Assembly (NCBI GenBank): GCA_031315995.1
Contig: JALDRG010000006.1
Location: forward strand, 1 to 64,000
Origin: Nitrospira sp.
GTDB lineage: Bacteria; Nitrospirota; Nitrospiria; Nitrospirales; Nitrospiraceae
Length of the DNA: 64,000 nucleotides
Direction: 5' to 3'
Below the pieces are notes generated by a model. It searched no databases and was not told the origin of the DNA. It saw nothing but the letters and a program-made list of their open reading frames with translations. This document shows, one piece after another, positions 1 to 8,813 of the stretch. Positions within the stretch are counted from its first letter, which is position 1, and every line of letters begins with the position of its first letter. The translations under genes were made by a program, and so were the position numbers.

Positions 1-208
1 TATGGGGAGCAGTCTGAACCACCGGCTGTATAACCACCAAGGACTCATGCTGTGTCATGTGCCTTCCCTCGTGAGTTGATCGCATCGGACCATCTTTTGG
101 ATACTCGGGAAATCCCTAGCTCGCAGTCCTCGCGACCCCGCGAGGGTAGATGCGGCGTGTCCTTGGCAGGCGAGTCGCCCCTCTCGAATTACGGTCTTCC
201 CTGCGCGA
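1..208. other. Non-coding start of window
   Basis: No convincing gene. A short perfect inverted repeat (arms CCTCGCG at 128-134 and CGCGAGG at 139-145, loop of four) lies beyond the end of the minus-strand gene at 209. It could be a weak terminator for that gene but has no T tract. Confidence 0.4.
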
Positions 209-1486
209 TCAGCGGCCTCGACCGCCGCTACCGGGTGAAGCCCCGTTTCCGCCGCCATGTCCGGCAAAACTGCCCATCGATTGCGAGCTGACAGACGGGC
301 GTTGCTGCGGAATCGAGGGTGAGGTGTGAATGTTTGGAGGGCTGGGGCGCCAGAAGTGATTGGGATGGAGCTGGTAGGCCTGCGGTTGCGGTGCAGGCTG
401 GTAGATCACCGGCGGAACGGATCGAGGTGTCGGGATGGTCACGATATCCCCCACCTTGGCAGGCAGGCCCTGCTGGTTGAGCAGGGGTGCCGCGTGACGG
501 CTCTGCGATGATGGCGCGAGCAATGATCGGCGCGGCGCCTGCTGAGGGGCAACATGCGGAGTGGGTGAGGTCGCCCCGGTCTGCGCCGTGATGGCGTGTT
601 GGGCGAGGGGAGAATGCCGACGCCGTGGGGAGAGACGTGGCGCTTGCAGCAGGAAGCCGTTGGCGCCGGAGATTCCAAGCCGAGGGTAAGAGTAGAAGCC
701 GGGAGTCGCATACACCACGCTGGTCCAGGCCTGTGACATGAGGCCATTGGCCTGCAGTTCGTGAAGCATGTCTTCTCGCTCTTGGATGAGCTGCTGTGCT
801 TCATCCGGGGAAGGGGCGGCTGCGAGGGCATGGTTCGTGGCATCAAGCTGTTCTTGCAGCCGATCGGTCTCGGCGCGAAGCGCCGTGAGTTCGCTCGTGG
901 CGCTCTCGTTTTCTCGGAGCGCCGTGATGGCCTGCGCCACTTCATGCGGGTCGATCTCGGCCGTAAGCTCGGCGTGGATCACGATGATGTTATTCTCCAC
1001 CCTGGTTGTGATCGTCTCATCCAAGACCGTCACGATGCCCGCCGTATAACTTCGGATGTCGTCTCGCGTGACGTTCAAGTCCCGCACTTCCGTGACGCTT
1101 TCCAGATACGTCGCCACCTGTTCGAGCGCGTCTCTCTTGGCCGCTTCGACCGCCAGACGCGCGCCGTCGGGACGGGTGTCGTGATCGCTCATGCGATATT
1201 CGCCGCTGGCCGTGACGATGCGGGAATCGGCGGAGCGTATGGGTGGTTCGGTGTCGGCGTGAGGCGGTGCAACGGGACTGTTCGAAGGCGCGTGGAACTC
1301 CTGTGCCGTGAGGCGACTCCGATATTTCTCAGGAACGGATTCGAGCTGGTTCGTGAAGTTCCGGACGCCGGCGTCGTCGGTATAGGAGTAAATGGAGGCG
1401 AGGCCGTAGGGTGGCGTGATGGCCTGGGCGGAAAGACCAAGCAAGCAGAGAGTGGAGTGTAGAAGTGCATTGCGGGAGAGAAACAT
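209..1486 (-). CDS. Secreted DUF4124-like / FlgT-N-like protein with Pro-Gly-rich tail
   Basis: A 425-residue exported protein of unknown function. A signal peptide occupies about residues 1-22, ending near SAQA. It is followed by a DUF4124-like segment around residues 33-60 (YSYTDDAGVRNFTNQ), the pattern of many Nitrospira and proteobacterial periplasmic proteins. Residues about 90-180 (VTASGEYRMSDHDTRP, then AKRDALEQVATYLES) resemble the LPP20/FlgT N-terminal fold; this is inferred from pattern memory. A short coiled coil at about 190-235 precedes a low-complexity tail rich in Pro, Gln, Gly and Ser that ends in Gly-Arg. The ATG at 1486 has a GGGGGA Shine-Dalgarno. It stands alone, with no operon partner. 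Confidence 0.75.
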   Translation of the reverse strand: MFLSRNALLHSTLCLLGLSAQAITPPYGLASIYSYTDDAGVRNFTNQLESVPEKYRSRLTAQEFHAPSNSPVAPPHADTEPPIRSADSRIVTASGEYRMSDHDTRPDGARLAVEAAKRDALEQVATYLESVTEVRDLNVTRDDIRSYTAGIVTVLDETITTRVENNIIVIHAELTAEIDPHEVAQAITALRENESATSELTALRAETDRLQEQLDATNHALAAAPSPDEAQQLIQEREDMLHELQANGLMSQAWTSVVYATPGFYSYPRLGISGANGFLLQAPRLSPRRRHSPLAQHAITAQTGATSPTPHVAPQQAPRRSLLAPSSQSRHAAPLLNQQGLPAKVGDIVTIPTPRSVPPVIYQPAPQPQAYQLHPNHFWRPSPPNIHTSPSIPQQRPSVSSQSMGSFAGHGGGNGASPGSGGRGR

Positions 1487-1810
1487 GTTGATCCCCCGTC
1501 TCTTAGTTTATTCAGAATAACACAGCGAGGGAGGGGGATTCTGCAAGGAGGGGGTTGGATAAATTCATGCCGGAGGGGGCGGGTTTTGTCGTTCCGTCCC
1601 GAGTGAAATACTGACTGCCATCGCGGGATTGGCCAGCATACCTCTTGCCCCCCCACTGCCCGCTCGATATCGGCCATGTCACAGACTCGCACAGAGCGAT
1701 CATTGCCTCCCTACAGCGCCGTGCACCTCGTGGGAGCGCGCGTAGGGTCACCGGTCTTGACGACAATGTGACGGTTCCGATTTCTCGATGTGTGGGGCGT
1801 GAGGGAATGT
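1487..1810. other. Intergenic, no gene seen
   Basis: Contains the presumed promoter of the minus-strand gene starting at 1486. Open frames here are short and arginine-rich and look like chance. No repeat or RNA gene was recognised. Confidence 0.4.
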
Positions 1811-2599
1811 TTATTGAGGGCGGGCAAAATGCGACGCGAGTTCGGTGCGGCTGGTGACGCGCGCTCGTCTTGCAAGGTTTCTTACATCGAAGATCCGTGA
1901 TCTCAGCCCTTCACTGACGATGGCGGCTTCCTTTCCGTCACGCGTAGTCGACAGAGAAGGTAACTCTGTCTGGCTTTGAAGGGTGGCTGCTATTCCACGA
2001 ACAGCCTCTTCAAATTCCACCGCATCCTTCTCAGTGTCCCAACTCGTGAGCCAGGCCATCTCGCGTCCATTGTTGCATTCAGCCGCAATCCATCGGTCCC
2101 CGTCCCATCCTTCCCACACCTGTTGCGCGATGAGCGCGTTGAACTTGCGAAGCCACAGCGACAGGGTGAATTCTCCCATCGTATCTTGGTAGATGTCGCG
2201 GCACCCCTCTGTCTCCATCGATCGTGCATATTCAGACAGATCAATGGCCTGAAAGTTTTGCCGTCCCTGGCTCCCGGGGTGGAGAATTTGCTCGGTCGTT
2301 GCGGGTGGTGACGTTAACCCATCTTTCCCTTCATGGTAGGCAAAGCGGTAGCCATAGATATATGGGAACGAGGTTGATTCGCGGACCAGGGCGGGTGCGT
2401 CGCTGAGCGGGCCGACTGGATCTTGAGATTCCCGCAGGACGTCTTCCGGATCCTTAGCCCGGCCAAGTAGTCCAAACGATTGGTGTACGCACGTCTCCAT
2501 TCCATTTGTCGCGCTTCTGATGACAGGCCGTTTACCGATGCAGCATTCTGACTCACTTCTGCGCTGGCCTGAACGCTTCGCGGAAAGTGTCGCAATCAC
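1811..2599 (-). pseudogene. 5'-truncated remnant of a large conserved hypothetical protein
   Basis: The open frame is 262 residues, but only residues from about 56 onward look like a real protein. That part (ALVRESTSFPYIYGYRF, PPATTEQILHPG, GWDGDRW, WLTSWDTEKDAVEF) follows the C-terminal order of a widespread family of larger proteins, about 400 residues, which have a metalloprotease-like N-terminal half. That N-terminal half is missing here, and the first 55 residues have no family character. The stretch between the TEQILHP motif and the tryptophan-rich end is retained. The simplest reading is a gene that lost its 5' part. A short functional protein cannot be excluded, because the remaining frame is open. 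Confidence 0.45.
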
Positions 2600-2797
2600 C
2601 CACTCTGGCGAATTGCTTCACCCACTCAGTTGCGTTGTCATTCTGCTCGTGTGGGCGTGCACGCTTATCAACCAGAAAGGTTGTGTGCCAGAACCCGCCG
2701 AAGGTTCTCTGTCAACGAAGCGTAGTGACATGCGTTGATTGGACTGACTCGCCTCGAAACGAACTGTTCGAACAGCACACTTTCCAAGGGAGGATGC

Positions 2798-3385
2798 ATG
2801 GACTACCAGAAGACCGCGTTGATGGTGATGTTGATGATGTCGGCTGCGGTTCCGGTGTCGGCCCAGTCGGTTGGGTCTGAGGTGCAGCGGGATATCAATC
2901 AGGAAACACGCATTGAGCAGGGGTTGAAGTCTGGAGAACTCAACACACGGGAGGCGGCCAAACTGGAGCGGGGAGAGGCTCGGATCGACCGGATGGAATC
3001 CAAAGCGCTCAAAGACGGCACGTTGTCGCCGGAGGAGTCGGCTCGGATTCGGCGCGCGCAGAATCAAGAGTCTGAGGCGATCAAGCGGTTGAAACACAAT
3101 GAAGCCATCGGCAATCCTAATTCGGCCTCGTCGCAGCGCATGCAAACCGATGTGCAACGGAATATCAATCAGCAAACCCGCGTTGAGCAGGGGGTACAAT
3201 CGGGTCAGCTCACGAATCAGGAAGTGTCGAAACTTGAACGGGGCCAAGCCCGGGTGAATCGTAGTGAGGCGCGAGCAGGGGCAGACGGCCATGTGGGCGC
3301 CCATGAGCAGAATCGCATTCAGCGTCGGGAGAACGTACAGAGCGAGCGGATCTACAATAAGAAGCATAACGATCGCCAACGCTGA
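2798..3385 (+). CDS. Secreted protein with two tandem ~75-residue repeats
   Basis: A 195-residue exported protein. The ATG at 2798 is chosen because AAGGGAGG lies just upstream (2786-2793), while an earlier in-frame start has no ribosome site. A signal peptide spans about residues 1-23 (LMVMLMMSAAVPVSAQ). The mature part is two copies of a charged helical unit: each starts with a variant of QRDINQETRIEQGLKSGEL, continues with KLERGEARIDR, and ends with RIRR followed by a KHN-type motif. The repeats resemble a hypothetical family in Nitrospira and betaproteobacteria. The pattern of acidic loops and paired helices suggests an EF-hand-like or helical-hairpin fold; this is inference only. A strong hairpin follows the stop codon, so it is probably monocistronic. 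Confidence 0.85.
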   Translation: MDYQKTALMVMLMMSAAVPVSAQSVGSEVQRDINQETRIEQGLKSGELNTREAAKLERGEARIDRMESKALKDGTLSPEESARIRRAQNQESEAIKRLKHNEAIGNPNSASSQRMQTDVQRNINQQTRVEQGVQSGQLTNQEVSKLERGQARVNRSEARAGADGHVGAHEQNRIQRRENVQSERIYNKKHNDRQR

Positions 3386-3415
3386 TTACTCGCGGGCCAT
3401 CGCGACCGGTCATGC

Positions 3416-3448
3416 CGTCCCGCCGGCCTGGTGAAGGCCGGCGGGACG
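3416..3448 (+). terminator. Intrinsic terminator-like hairpin
   Basis: A perfect 14-bp stem (CGTCCCGCCGGCCT paired with AGGCCGGCGGGACG), a 5-nt loop, and TTGTGTGT downstream, 31 nt after the stop of the tandem-repeat protein gene. Confidence 0.8.
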
Positions 3449-3969
3449 TTGTGTGTCGAGAGTCGGCGCCGAATATCCTGCCGATTCCGTCGGGGACGCC
3501 GCTCGCGCCATTTCTCACTCTTGCCGGTTCAGACGATGGCCGTCGTCTCCCTTTCAACTCATCGCCACATATGGTCGACCGGCGGCCCCATAGAATCGCC
3601 GGTAGGACGCACGCAGGTTTGATTGTGGCGCCGTATCGCAGCGAAGCAACAAGGCGATCACGCGGGAAGCTGGAACTATCAGGGATCAACGATCCTTCAT
3701 GCGCCGATGCTTGATCTAGCTTGGGGCCTCTGTTAGGGGCCCTTCTGCTCAACATGAGGGCTTCGTACGACGCGTCTCATCCCTGGTTTCAGATCCTTCG
3801 GTGGGCTCGCCTCCGTTCTCCGTGACATCGTCCGCTTTCCGACGCAGCGTAGGTACGAGGCGTCGTCAACCCTCTTTTTTTGAGGAGGATGTCGAGCGAG
3901 TATGGAGATCGTAAGAAACATGACCGCAGTGCAGGGGCTCGTCCATAGCAACCCACGAACTGCGGAAGA
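3449..3969. other. Intergenic, no gene seen
   Basis: Short frames on both strands lack start signals and protein-like composition. Nothing beyond the terminator at its left edge could be supported. Confidence 0.4.
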
Positions 3970-4398
3970 TTGCTTGGAATGTGCGAAGCCATCTGTTCAC
4001 ACACTGCCGCCTCACCCGGCGACAGTGGATCGGATGGATTGGATCTTCGCCGCGTTGCTGGCCATATCGGTGCCCGTGGTTGGCACAATGACACCGCCGT
4101 CTCTCCGGACTATGAAACGGCCGCGTTGCTCCTGCTGTTGCAGCAGGACATGCTGGCTTACCTGGATGGCGGGGCGGTGGAATCCACTGTGGTGGTCGGC
4201 GCGGGAATCACTCCGGCCTGGCTCTCGCAACCGATGGCGGTCTCAGACCTCGCGCTTCCCGGCGGGTCCATCACGTGGCAGTGGGATGGGCGGAAGATGC
4301 GCGTGACGCTCCGAGGGCCCGCGCGGAAGATTCAGTTGGGCTCGGCCTTTCCACCGGGCACGGAGCTCTCCGTCGTGCAGAAGCCATTGGGCCGCTGA
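3970..4398 (+). pseudogene. C-terminal fragment of an unidentified protein
   Basis: The frame is 142 residues. The first 45 residues are unconvincing, but the remainder (DMLAYLDGGAVESTVVVGAG, AWLSQPMAVSDLALPGG, ITWQWDGRKMRVTLRG) has the alternating pattern of a beta-sandwich and ends in a natural-looking way. I read it as the surviving C-terminal domain of a larger enzyme, perhaps glycoside-hydrolase-related, whose 5' part is lost. I could not name the parent family. There is no clear ribosome site and no neighbour that explains it. Confidence 0.35.
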
Positions 4399-4642
4399 GT
4401 CGACCGGCCGTGACTCGTGTCCACGCTCCCTGCCATCAGAATCCTCGTCCGCCACCGTGACCGACAGACTCTTTCGCTCTGTTTGCAACCGGTTCCGCAC
4501 AGTTGCCTCGCTTAACATTTCAGAGAAACAGCCGATACAGAATGCTGGAGAGCCCCGCTTCGTGCGGAGGCTTGTCGTACTTCGTCCGGTGCCTGTGTGA
4601 TGCGGAATAGTCCGCACAGCAGGGTGTGAGGGAGGCTTGCTG

Positions 4643-6286
4643 ATGGTGAAAAGCCGGATGGACCTGTCGTTCGCGTTGGATTCGGAGACCGCACATGCGA
4701 TTCTCAACAGCGCCTTGGACGCCCATGTTCTGATGGACCAAGCGGGGATGATCGTCGGATGGAACCCTCAGAGCGAACGAATCTTCGGTTGGACTGCGGA
4801 AGAAGTGTTGGGGCGACGACTTTCCGAGGTCATCATTCCGCCTGCATACCGGGAGGCCCACGAACGCGGGATTCAAATTTTCCGTGAGACGAGGAAGGGG
4901 ACCGTGTTGGGCAACCGAATCGAAATCGAGGGCTGGCATCGCGAGCAACGGCCCTTTCCCATCGAACTCACGGTCGTACGGGTCACGAAAAAAGACGGGT
5001 ACTTATTCAGCGCTTTCGTACGGGACATTACCGCACGAAAGCTGGCCGACCGCTTACTCAATGAAGCCAAGGATCGAGCCGAACAGGCTGCGAGGGACCG
5101 CGCGGGCATTCTAGCGGGCGTCGATGTTTTTTTTATTTATGTGAACGCCCAAGGGGTGGTGACGGAATGGACCGCCATGGCGGAACTCACGTTCGGTCTT
5201 ACCCGGAACGTGGTGCTTGATCGACGGCTGCGGGAGTTGCCCATTCTCTGGGATTGGGAGGCACTCGCCTCGATGATGCGGTCTCCCGGCGAACGGAAGA
5301 AAGTTCGATTGAGCCAGCAGGATGGGCCGGAGCGACTGATCGACCTCACGGTCACCCCGGTCGTGCAGGGGCAGGGAACCTGCTTCATCTTCATGGGCAA
5401 GGATATTACCGAACAGGTGAAACGCGATCACGAACTCGCGCAGTCACAGAAGCTGGAATCCATCGGCCAGTTAGCGGCGGGTATCGCGCATGAGATCAAC
5501 ACCCCGACACAGTTTGTCGGCGACAACACCATGTTCCTCAATGATTCGTTCATCGACCTCTTGCGGGTACTGCGGCAATATCAGGTGCTGCTTGCCGCAG
5601 TGCAGACGAACAGCTGCACCGCGGCGCTCATTGAGACCTGCGTGGCGGCGAACGAGAAGGCGGATCTCGACTACCTCATCGCGGAGATACCGCAGGCCAT
5701 CCTTCAGTCGCTCGATGGCATTTCGCGAGTAGGCGAAATCGTACAGGCCATGAAGGAATTTGCGCATCCGGGCACGAACGAAAAGACGGAAGTGAACCTC
5801 AATAACGCCATCATGAGCACCCTGACGGTGGCCAGTAACGAATGGAAATATGTCGCGGAGATGCAGACCCACCTGGACCCGTTGTTGCCTTCGGTTCCCT
5901 GTCTGATCGGAGAGTTCAACCAGGTCGTGCTGAACATCATCGTCAACGCCGCCCACGCCATTACCGATGTGGTTAAAAACAGCGGTGCCAAAGGAACCAT
6001 TACGGTCTCAACGGGGCGGGTAGGAGACTCGGCCGAGATTCGTATTTCCGATACCGGCAGCGGCATTCCCGAGTCCATTCGCTCGAAGATCTTCGATCCG
6101 TTTTTTACCACCAAGGACGTCGGCAAGGGCACCGGGCAGGGCTTGGCGATCGCTCGTTCCGTGGTGGTGGATAAACATGCGGGCAGCATTACAGTGGAAA
6201 GCGAGCCGGGACAGGGCACCACGTTCGTGATCCGTCTCCCCCTGGCAATCCCGTCGCGCGTAGCGTCCGATCAAGAGGCGGCATGA
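4643..6286 (+). CDS. PAS-PAS sensor histidine kinase
   Basis: A 547-residue soluble kinase with no membrane segment. Two PAS domains lie at about residues 18-135 and 158-260. The HisKA box contains the phosphorylated histidine (GIAHEINTP, about H283). A long helical insert precedes an HATPase_c domain at about 400-540 with its N box (NIIVNAAHAI), ISDTGSGIPES and GKGTGQGLAIARS. The ATG at 4643 is preferred over TTG at 4637 because the GGGAGG site is correctly spaced only for the ATG. The stop overlaps the ATG of the next gene by four bases (ATGA), which implies translational coupling to the REC-HDOD partner. Signals sensed by the PAS domains are unknown; no ligand or heme residue is obvious. 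Confidence 0.92.
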   Translation: MVKSRMDLSFALDSETAHAILNSALDAHVLMDQAGMIVGWNPQSERIFGWTAEEVLGRRLSEVIIPPAYREAHERGIQIFRETRKGTVLGNRIEIEGWHREQRPFPIELTVVRVTKKDGYLFSAFVRDITARKLADRLLNEAKDRAEQAARDRAGILAGVDVFFIYVNAQGVVTEWTAMAELTFGLTRNVVLDRRLRELPILWDWEALASMMRSPGERKKVRLSQQDGPERLIDLTVTPVVQGQGTCFIFMGKDITEQVKRDHELAQSQKLESIGQLAAGIAHEINTPTQFVGDNTMFLNDSFIDLLRVLRQYQVLLAAVQTNSCTAALIETCVAANEKADLDYLIAEIPQAILQSLDGISRVGEIVQAMKEFAHPGTNEKTEVNLNNAIMSTLTVASNEWKYVAEMQTHLDPLLPSVPCLIGEFNQVVLNIIVNAAHAITDVVKNSGAKGTITVSTGRVGDSAEIRISDTGSGIPESIRSKIFDPFFTTKDVGKGTGQGLAIARSVVVDKHAGSITVESEPGQGTTFVIRLPLAIPSRVASDQEAA

Positions 6287-7494
6287 CGCGGCTTCTCTTT
6301 GTCGATGATGAAGACAGGGTGTTGGACGGTTTGCAGCGTATGCTTCGCCCCATGCGGCACGAATGGGACATGCGGTTCGTCACCAGCGGGGGGGTAGCGT
6401 TGCAGAGCCTCGCCCAGACGCCGTTCGACGTGGTCGTGTCCGATATGCGGATGCCGGGAATGGATGGGGCGCAATTCTTGAAGGAAGTGCAGGCTCGTTT
6501 TCCGCAGGTGGTGCGCATGGTATTGTCCGGACATTCCGATCAAAACATGATCGAGCAATCCCGCAACGCAACCCATCTATACCTTGCCAAGCCCTGCCCG
6601 CCGGAGGTACTCAAAGCCACGATTACCCGTGTTTGCCATCTGAAGGCGTTGTTGGCCGACGAAGGACTGAGAGGCCTCGTGGCCGGCATGAGCAACGTGC
6701 CCACCTCGCCCCTGCTCTATCGCGAGCTCACGCGTGAGTTGGCGACAGCCAGTCCTTCGATGAAGACCATCACCGCCATCATTGCCAAAGATCTCGGGAT
6801 GACCGCCAAGATTCTTCAGATCGTCAATTCCACCTATGCCGACCGGTGCGATTTGGTGGCGACGGCGGCGCAGGCTACGAGTTTGCTGGGGCTCGATACG
6901 ATTTGCTCCATGGTACGCATAGAAGGGGGCTGTTCGGTCCTTACCGACCGCGCCGGTGCCTGTCTCAATTTCGAACGTCTGTGGGAGAAAAGCCTCGAAA
7001 CCGGCGCGCTGGCGCGGGTGATTGCGCAAGCGGAGCAGGCTTCGCCGCAAATGGTGGATCAAGCGGGAACCGCCGGACTGCTGCACGAAATCGGTGCGCT
7101 GATACTCGCCGGACATGCGACGGAACGCTTTACGGAGGCACGCTCCCTGTCGAAGGAACACAGGCTTCCTCTCTGGGTCGCAGAACAACAGGTATTCGGC
7201 AATACGCATGCCGAGGTGGGGGGCTATCTGCTTGGGTTGTGGGGACTGAGCGAGCCGATCGTGACCGCGGTGGCCTACCATCATGCGCCCAGCCGGTATG
7301 CGGAAAGCGGCTTCTGCCCCTTGACCGCCGTGCACGTGGCCGATTCTCTACAGAGAGAACTTGCTTCCACCGCGTACGTTGACGCGCCGGCGCAACTGGA
7401 TATGGCCTATCTGTCACGCCTCGGCCTTACCGAGCGGCTCCCCGCGTGGCGTGAGGCCGCGGCAGCTTGGCACAAGGAGCATGCGCATGAGTGA
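6283..7494 (+). CDS. Response regulator with HDOD output domain
   Basis: A 403-residue protein. The N-terminal receiver domain is complete: acidic pocket LFVDDED, phosphoacceptor Asp about residue 54 in VVSDMRMPG, conserved Ser in LSGHSD, and Lys in LAKPC. An HDOD domain follows at about residues 140-345 (KDLGMTAKILQIVNST, then LLHEIGALIL and VAYHHAPSRY). HDOD proteins are non-enzymatic HD-superfamily signalling modules found with two-component and c-di-GMP systems. It starts inside the stop of the kinase gene and overlaps the next start, so the three genes form a tight unit. It is the probable direct phosphorylation partner of that kinase. Confidence 0.92.
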   Translation: MTRLLFVDDEDRVLDGLQRMLRPMRHEWDMRFVTSGGVALQSLAQTPFDVVVSDMRMPGMDGAQFLKEVQARFPQVVRMVLSGHSDQNMIEQSRNATHLYLAKPCPPEVLKATITRVCHLKALLADEGLRGLVAGMSNVPTSPLLYRELTRELATASPSMKTITAIIAKDLGMTAKILQIVNSTYADRCDLVATAAQATSLLGLDTICSMVRIEGGCSVLTDRAGACLNFERLWEKSLETGALARVIAQAEQASPQMVDQAGTAGLLHEIGALILAGHATERFTEARSLSKEHRLPLWVAEQQVFGNTHAEVGGYLLGLWGLSEPIVTAVAYHHAPSRYAESGFCPLTAVHVADSLQRELASTAYVDAPAQLDMAYLSRLGLTERLPAWREAAAAWHKEHAHE

Positions 7495-8710
7495 CGCCAT
7501 TCTGTTCGTCGACGACGATGCGAACATATTGGAGGGTTTCAAACGTCAATTGCGGAAAGATTTTACGATCGAGACGGCCATCGGTCCGGAGGAAGGGCTG
7601 AAAGCCATCGAAGCGCGCGGCCCGTTTGCCGTGGTGGTCTCCGATCGCCAGATGCCTGGGATGGACGGCGTGGTGTTTTTGAGCACGGTGCGTGAGCGAT
7701 CCCGCGATGCGGTCAGAATTCTGTTGACCGGCAATGCGAATCTCGATGCAGCGGTTCAGGCGATCAATGAGGGGCAGATCTTCCGGTTCCTCACCAAGCC
7801 CTGCACCCATGAGGTGCTGGTCGGCACGCTCACCGCCGCTTTGCAACAACACAAACTCATCACGGCAGAGCGGGAGTTGCTGGAGCAGACGTTGGGTGGC
7901 AGCATTCGAGTGCTTTGCGACATGCTCTCCTTCGCGAATCCTGAGGCCTTCGGGCGCTCCTCCCGCATTACACGATCCGTCCGGGCCATGGCCGATCAAT
8001 TACAGCTCCCCGATCCTTGGCTGACGACCACCGCGGCCATGCTTTCACAAATCGGCTGCGTCATCCTGCCGGAGATCGTGCTGAACAAGGTGTATCACGG
8101 AGAAGAGCTGCGGGCGGAGGAATCGCAACTGTATAAGCAGCACCCTTTTATGGGCGCCGATATGGTCGCGGCGATTCCACGCATGAAACCCGTGGCGGAG
8201 ATTATCCGGTTTCAGGACAAGCCGTACCGTGCGGCGGAAGGCTCCAATGATCCGCATGCGGGGGAGCGGTTACCGATCGGAGCCCGCATCCTCAAGGTTG
8301 CACTGGACTTCGATGCGTTGCTCTCGACGGGCAAGTCGCAGGCGAATGCGATCACCATTCTGAAGGGGCGGAAGGATGTGTACGATCCAAAAGTCCTCGA
8401 AGCCCTGATCACCTCCGTGACCACCGGCAGGAAGCCGCAGGTGCTGTCGGTCGGTATCACCGGCCTGCTGGACGGCATGATCCTGGTCGAAGACATCCAC
8501 TCCGGCGCGGGCGAACTGCTGGCGTCGAAGGGGCAGGAGGTGACGGCGTCGATGCGGATGCGCCTCCTGGGTCTTGGCAGGTCCGCGGAGATCAAGGAAC
8601 CACTGATGGTGATTCATCCAAAGCAGACCGGTTTGCCGAATGGTGATCCGGGGGAACAGGCCGTGACTTCGTTCCTGCAAAACCTGAAGACATCGATCCA
8701 GGCTGCGTAA
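7487..8710 (+). CDS. Response regulator with degenerate HD-GYP-like domain
   Basis: A 407-residue protein. The ATG at 7487 has AAGGAG at ideal spacing; an ATG six bases earlier is too close to it. The receiver domain is intact (LFVDDDANIL, Asp53 in VVSDRQMPG, LLTGNA, FLTKPC). The C-terminal half follows the order of RpfG-type HD-GYP phosphodiesterases, but the metal site is gone. The first His is replaced in SSRITRSV, the HD pair reads SQIG in place of HDIG, the GYP motif is absent, and only the HP-GA block (QHPFMGADMV) and RILKVALDFDAL remain. It therefore probably binds partners and does not cleave c-di-GMP. It overlaps the HDOD gene by 8 bp. Confidence 0.88.
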   Translation: MSDAILFVDDDANILEGFKRQLRKDFTIETAIGPEEGLKAIEARGPFAVVVSDRQMPGMDGVVFLSTVRERSRDAVRILLTGNANLDAAVQAINEGQIFRFLTKPCTHEVLVGTLTAALQQHKLITAERELLEQTLGGSIRVLCDMLSFANPEAFGRSSRITRSVRAMADQLQLPDPWLTTTAAMLSQIGCVILPEIVLNKVYHGEELRAEESQLYKQHPFMGADMVAAIPRMKPVAEIIRFQDKPYRAAEGSNDPHAGERLPIGARILKVALDFDALLSTGKSQANAITILKGRKDVYDPKVLEALITSVTTGRKPQVLSVGITGLLDGMILVEDIHSGAGELLASKGQEVTASMRMRLLGLGRSAEIKEPLMVIHPKQTGLPNGDPGEQAVTSFLQNLKTSIQAA

Positions 8711-8813
8711 TCGGTCGGGGGCTTCTGCCCGCGCAGCAACGGATTTCTAGCCTCTACTCATCGACTCCCTCTCTCCCGGTCAAGTCCCTGTTACACCATC
8801 CGACATCGTCCTC

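Noticed and set aside
2618-3379. 253-residue open frame on the minus strand
   Set aside because: It is antisense to the secreted tandem-repeat gene, which has a strong ribosome site, signal peptide and terminator.
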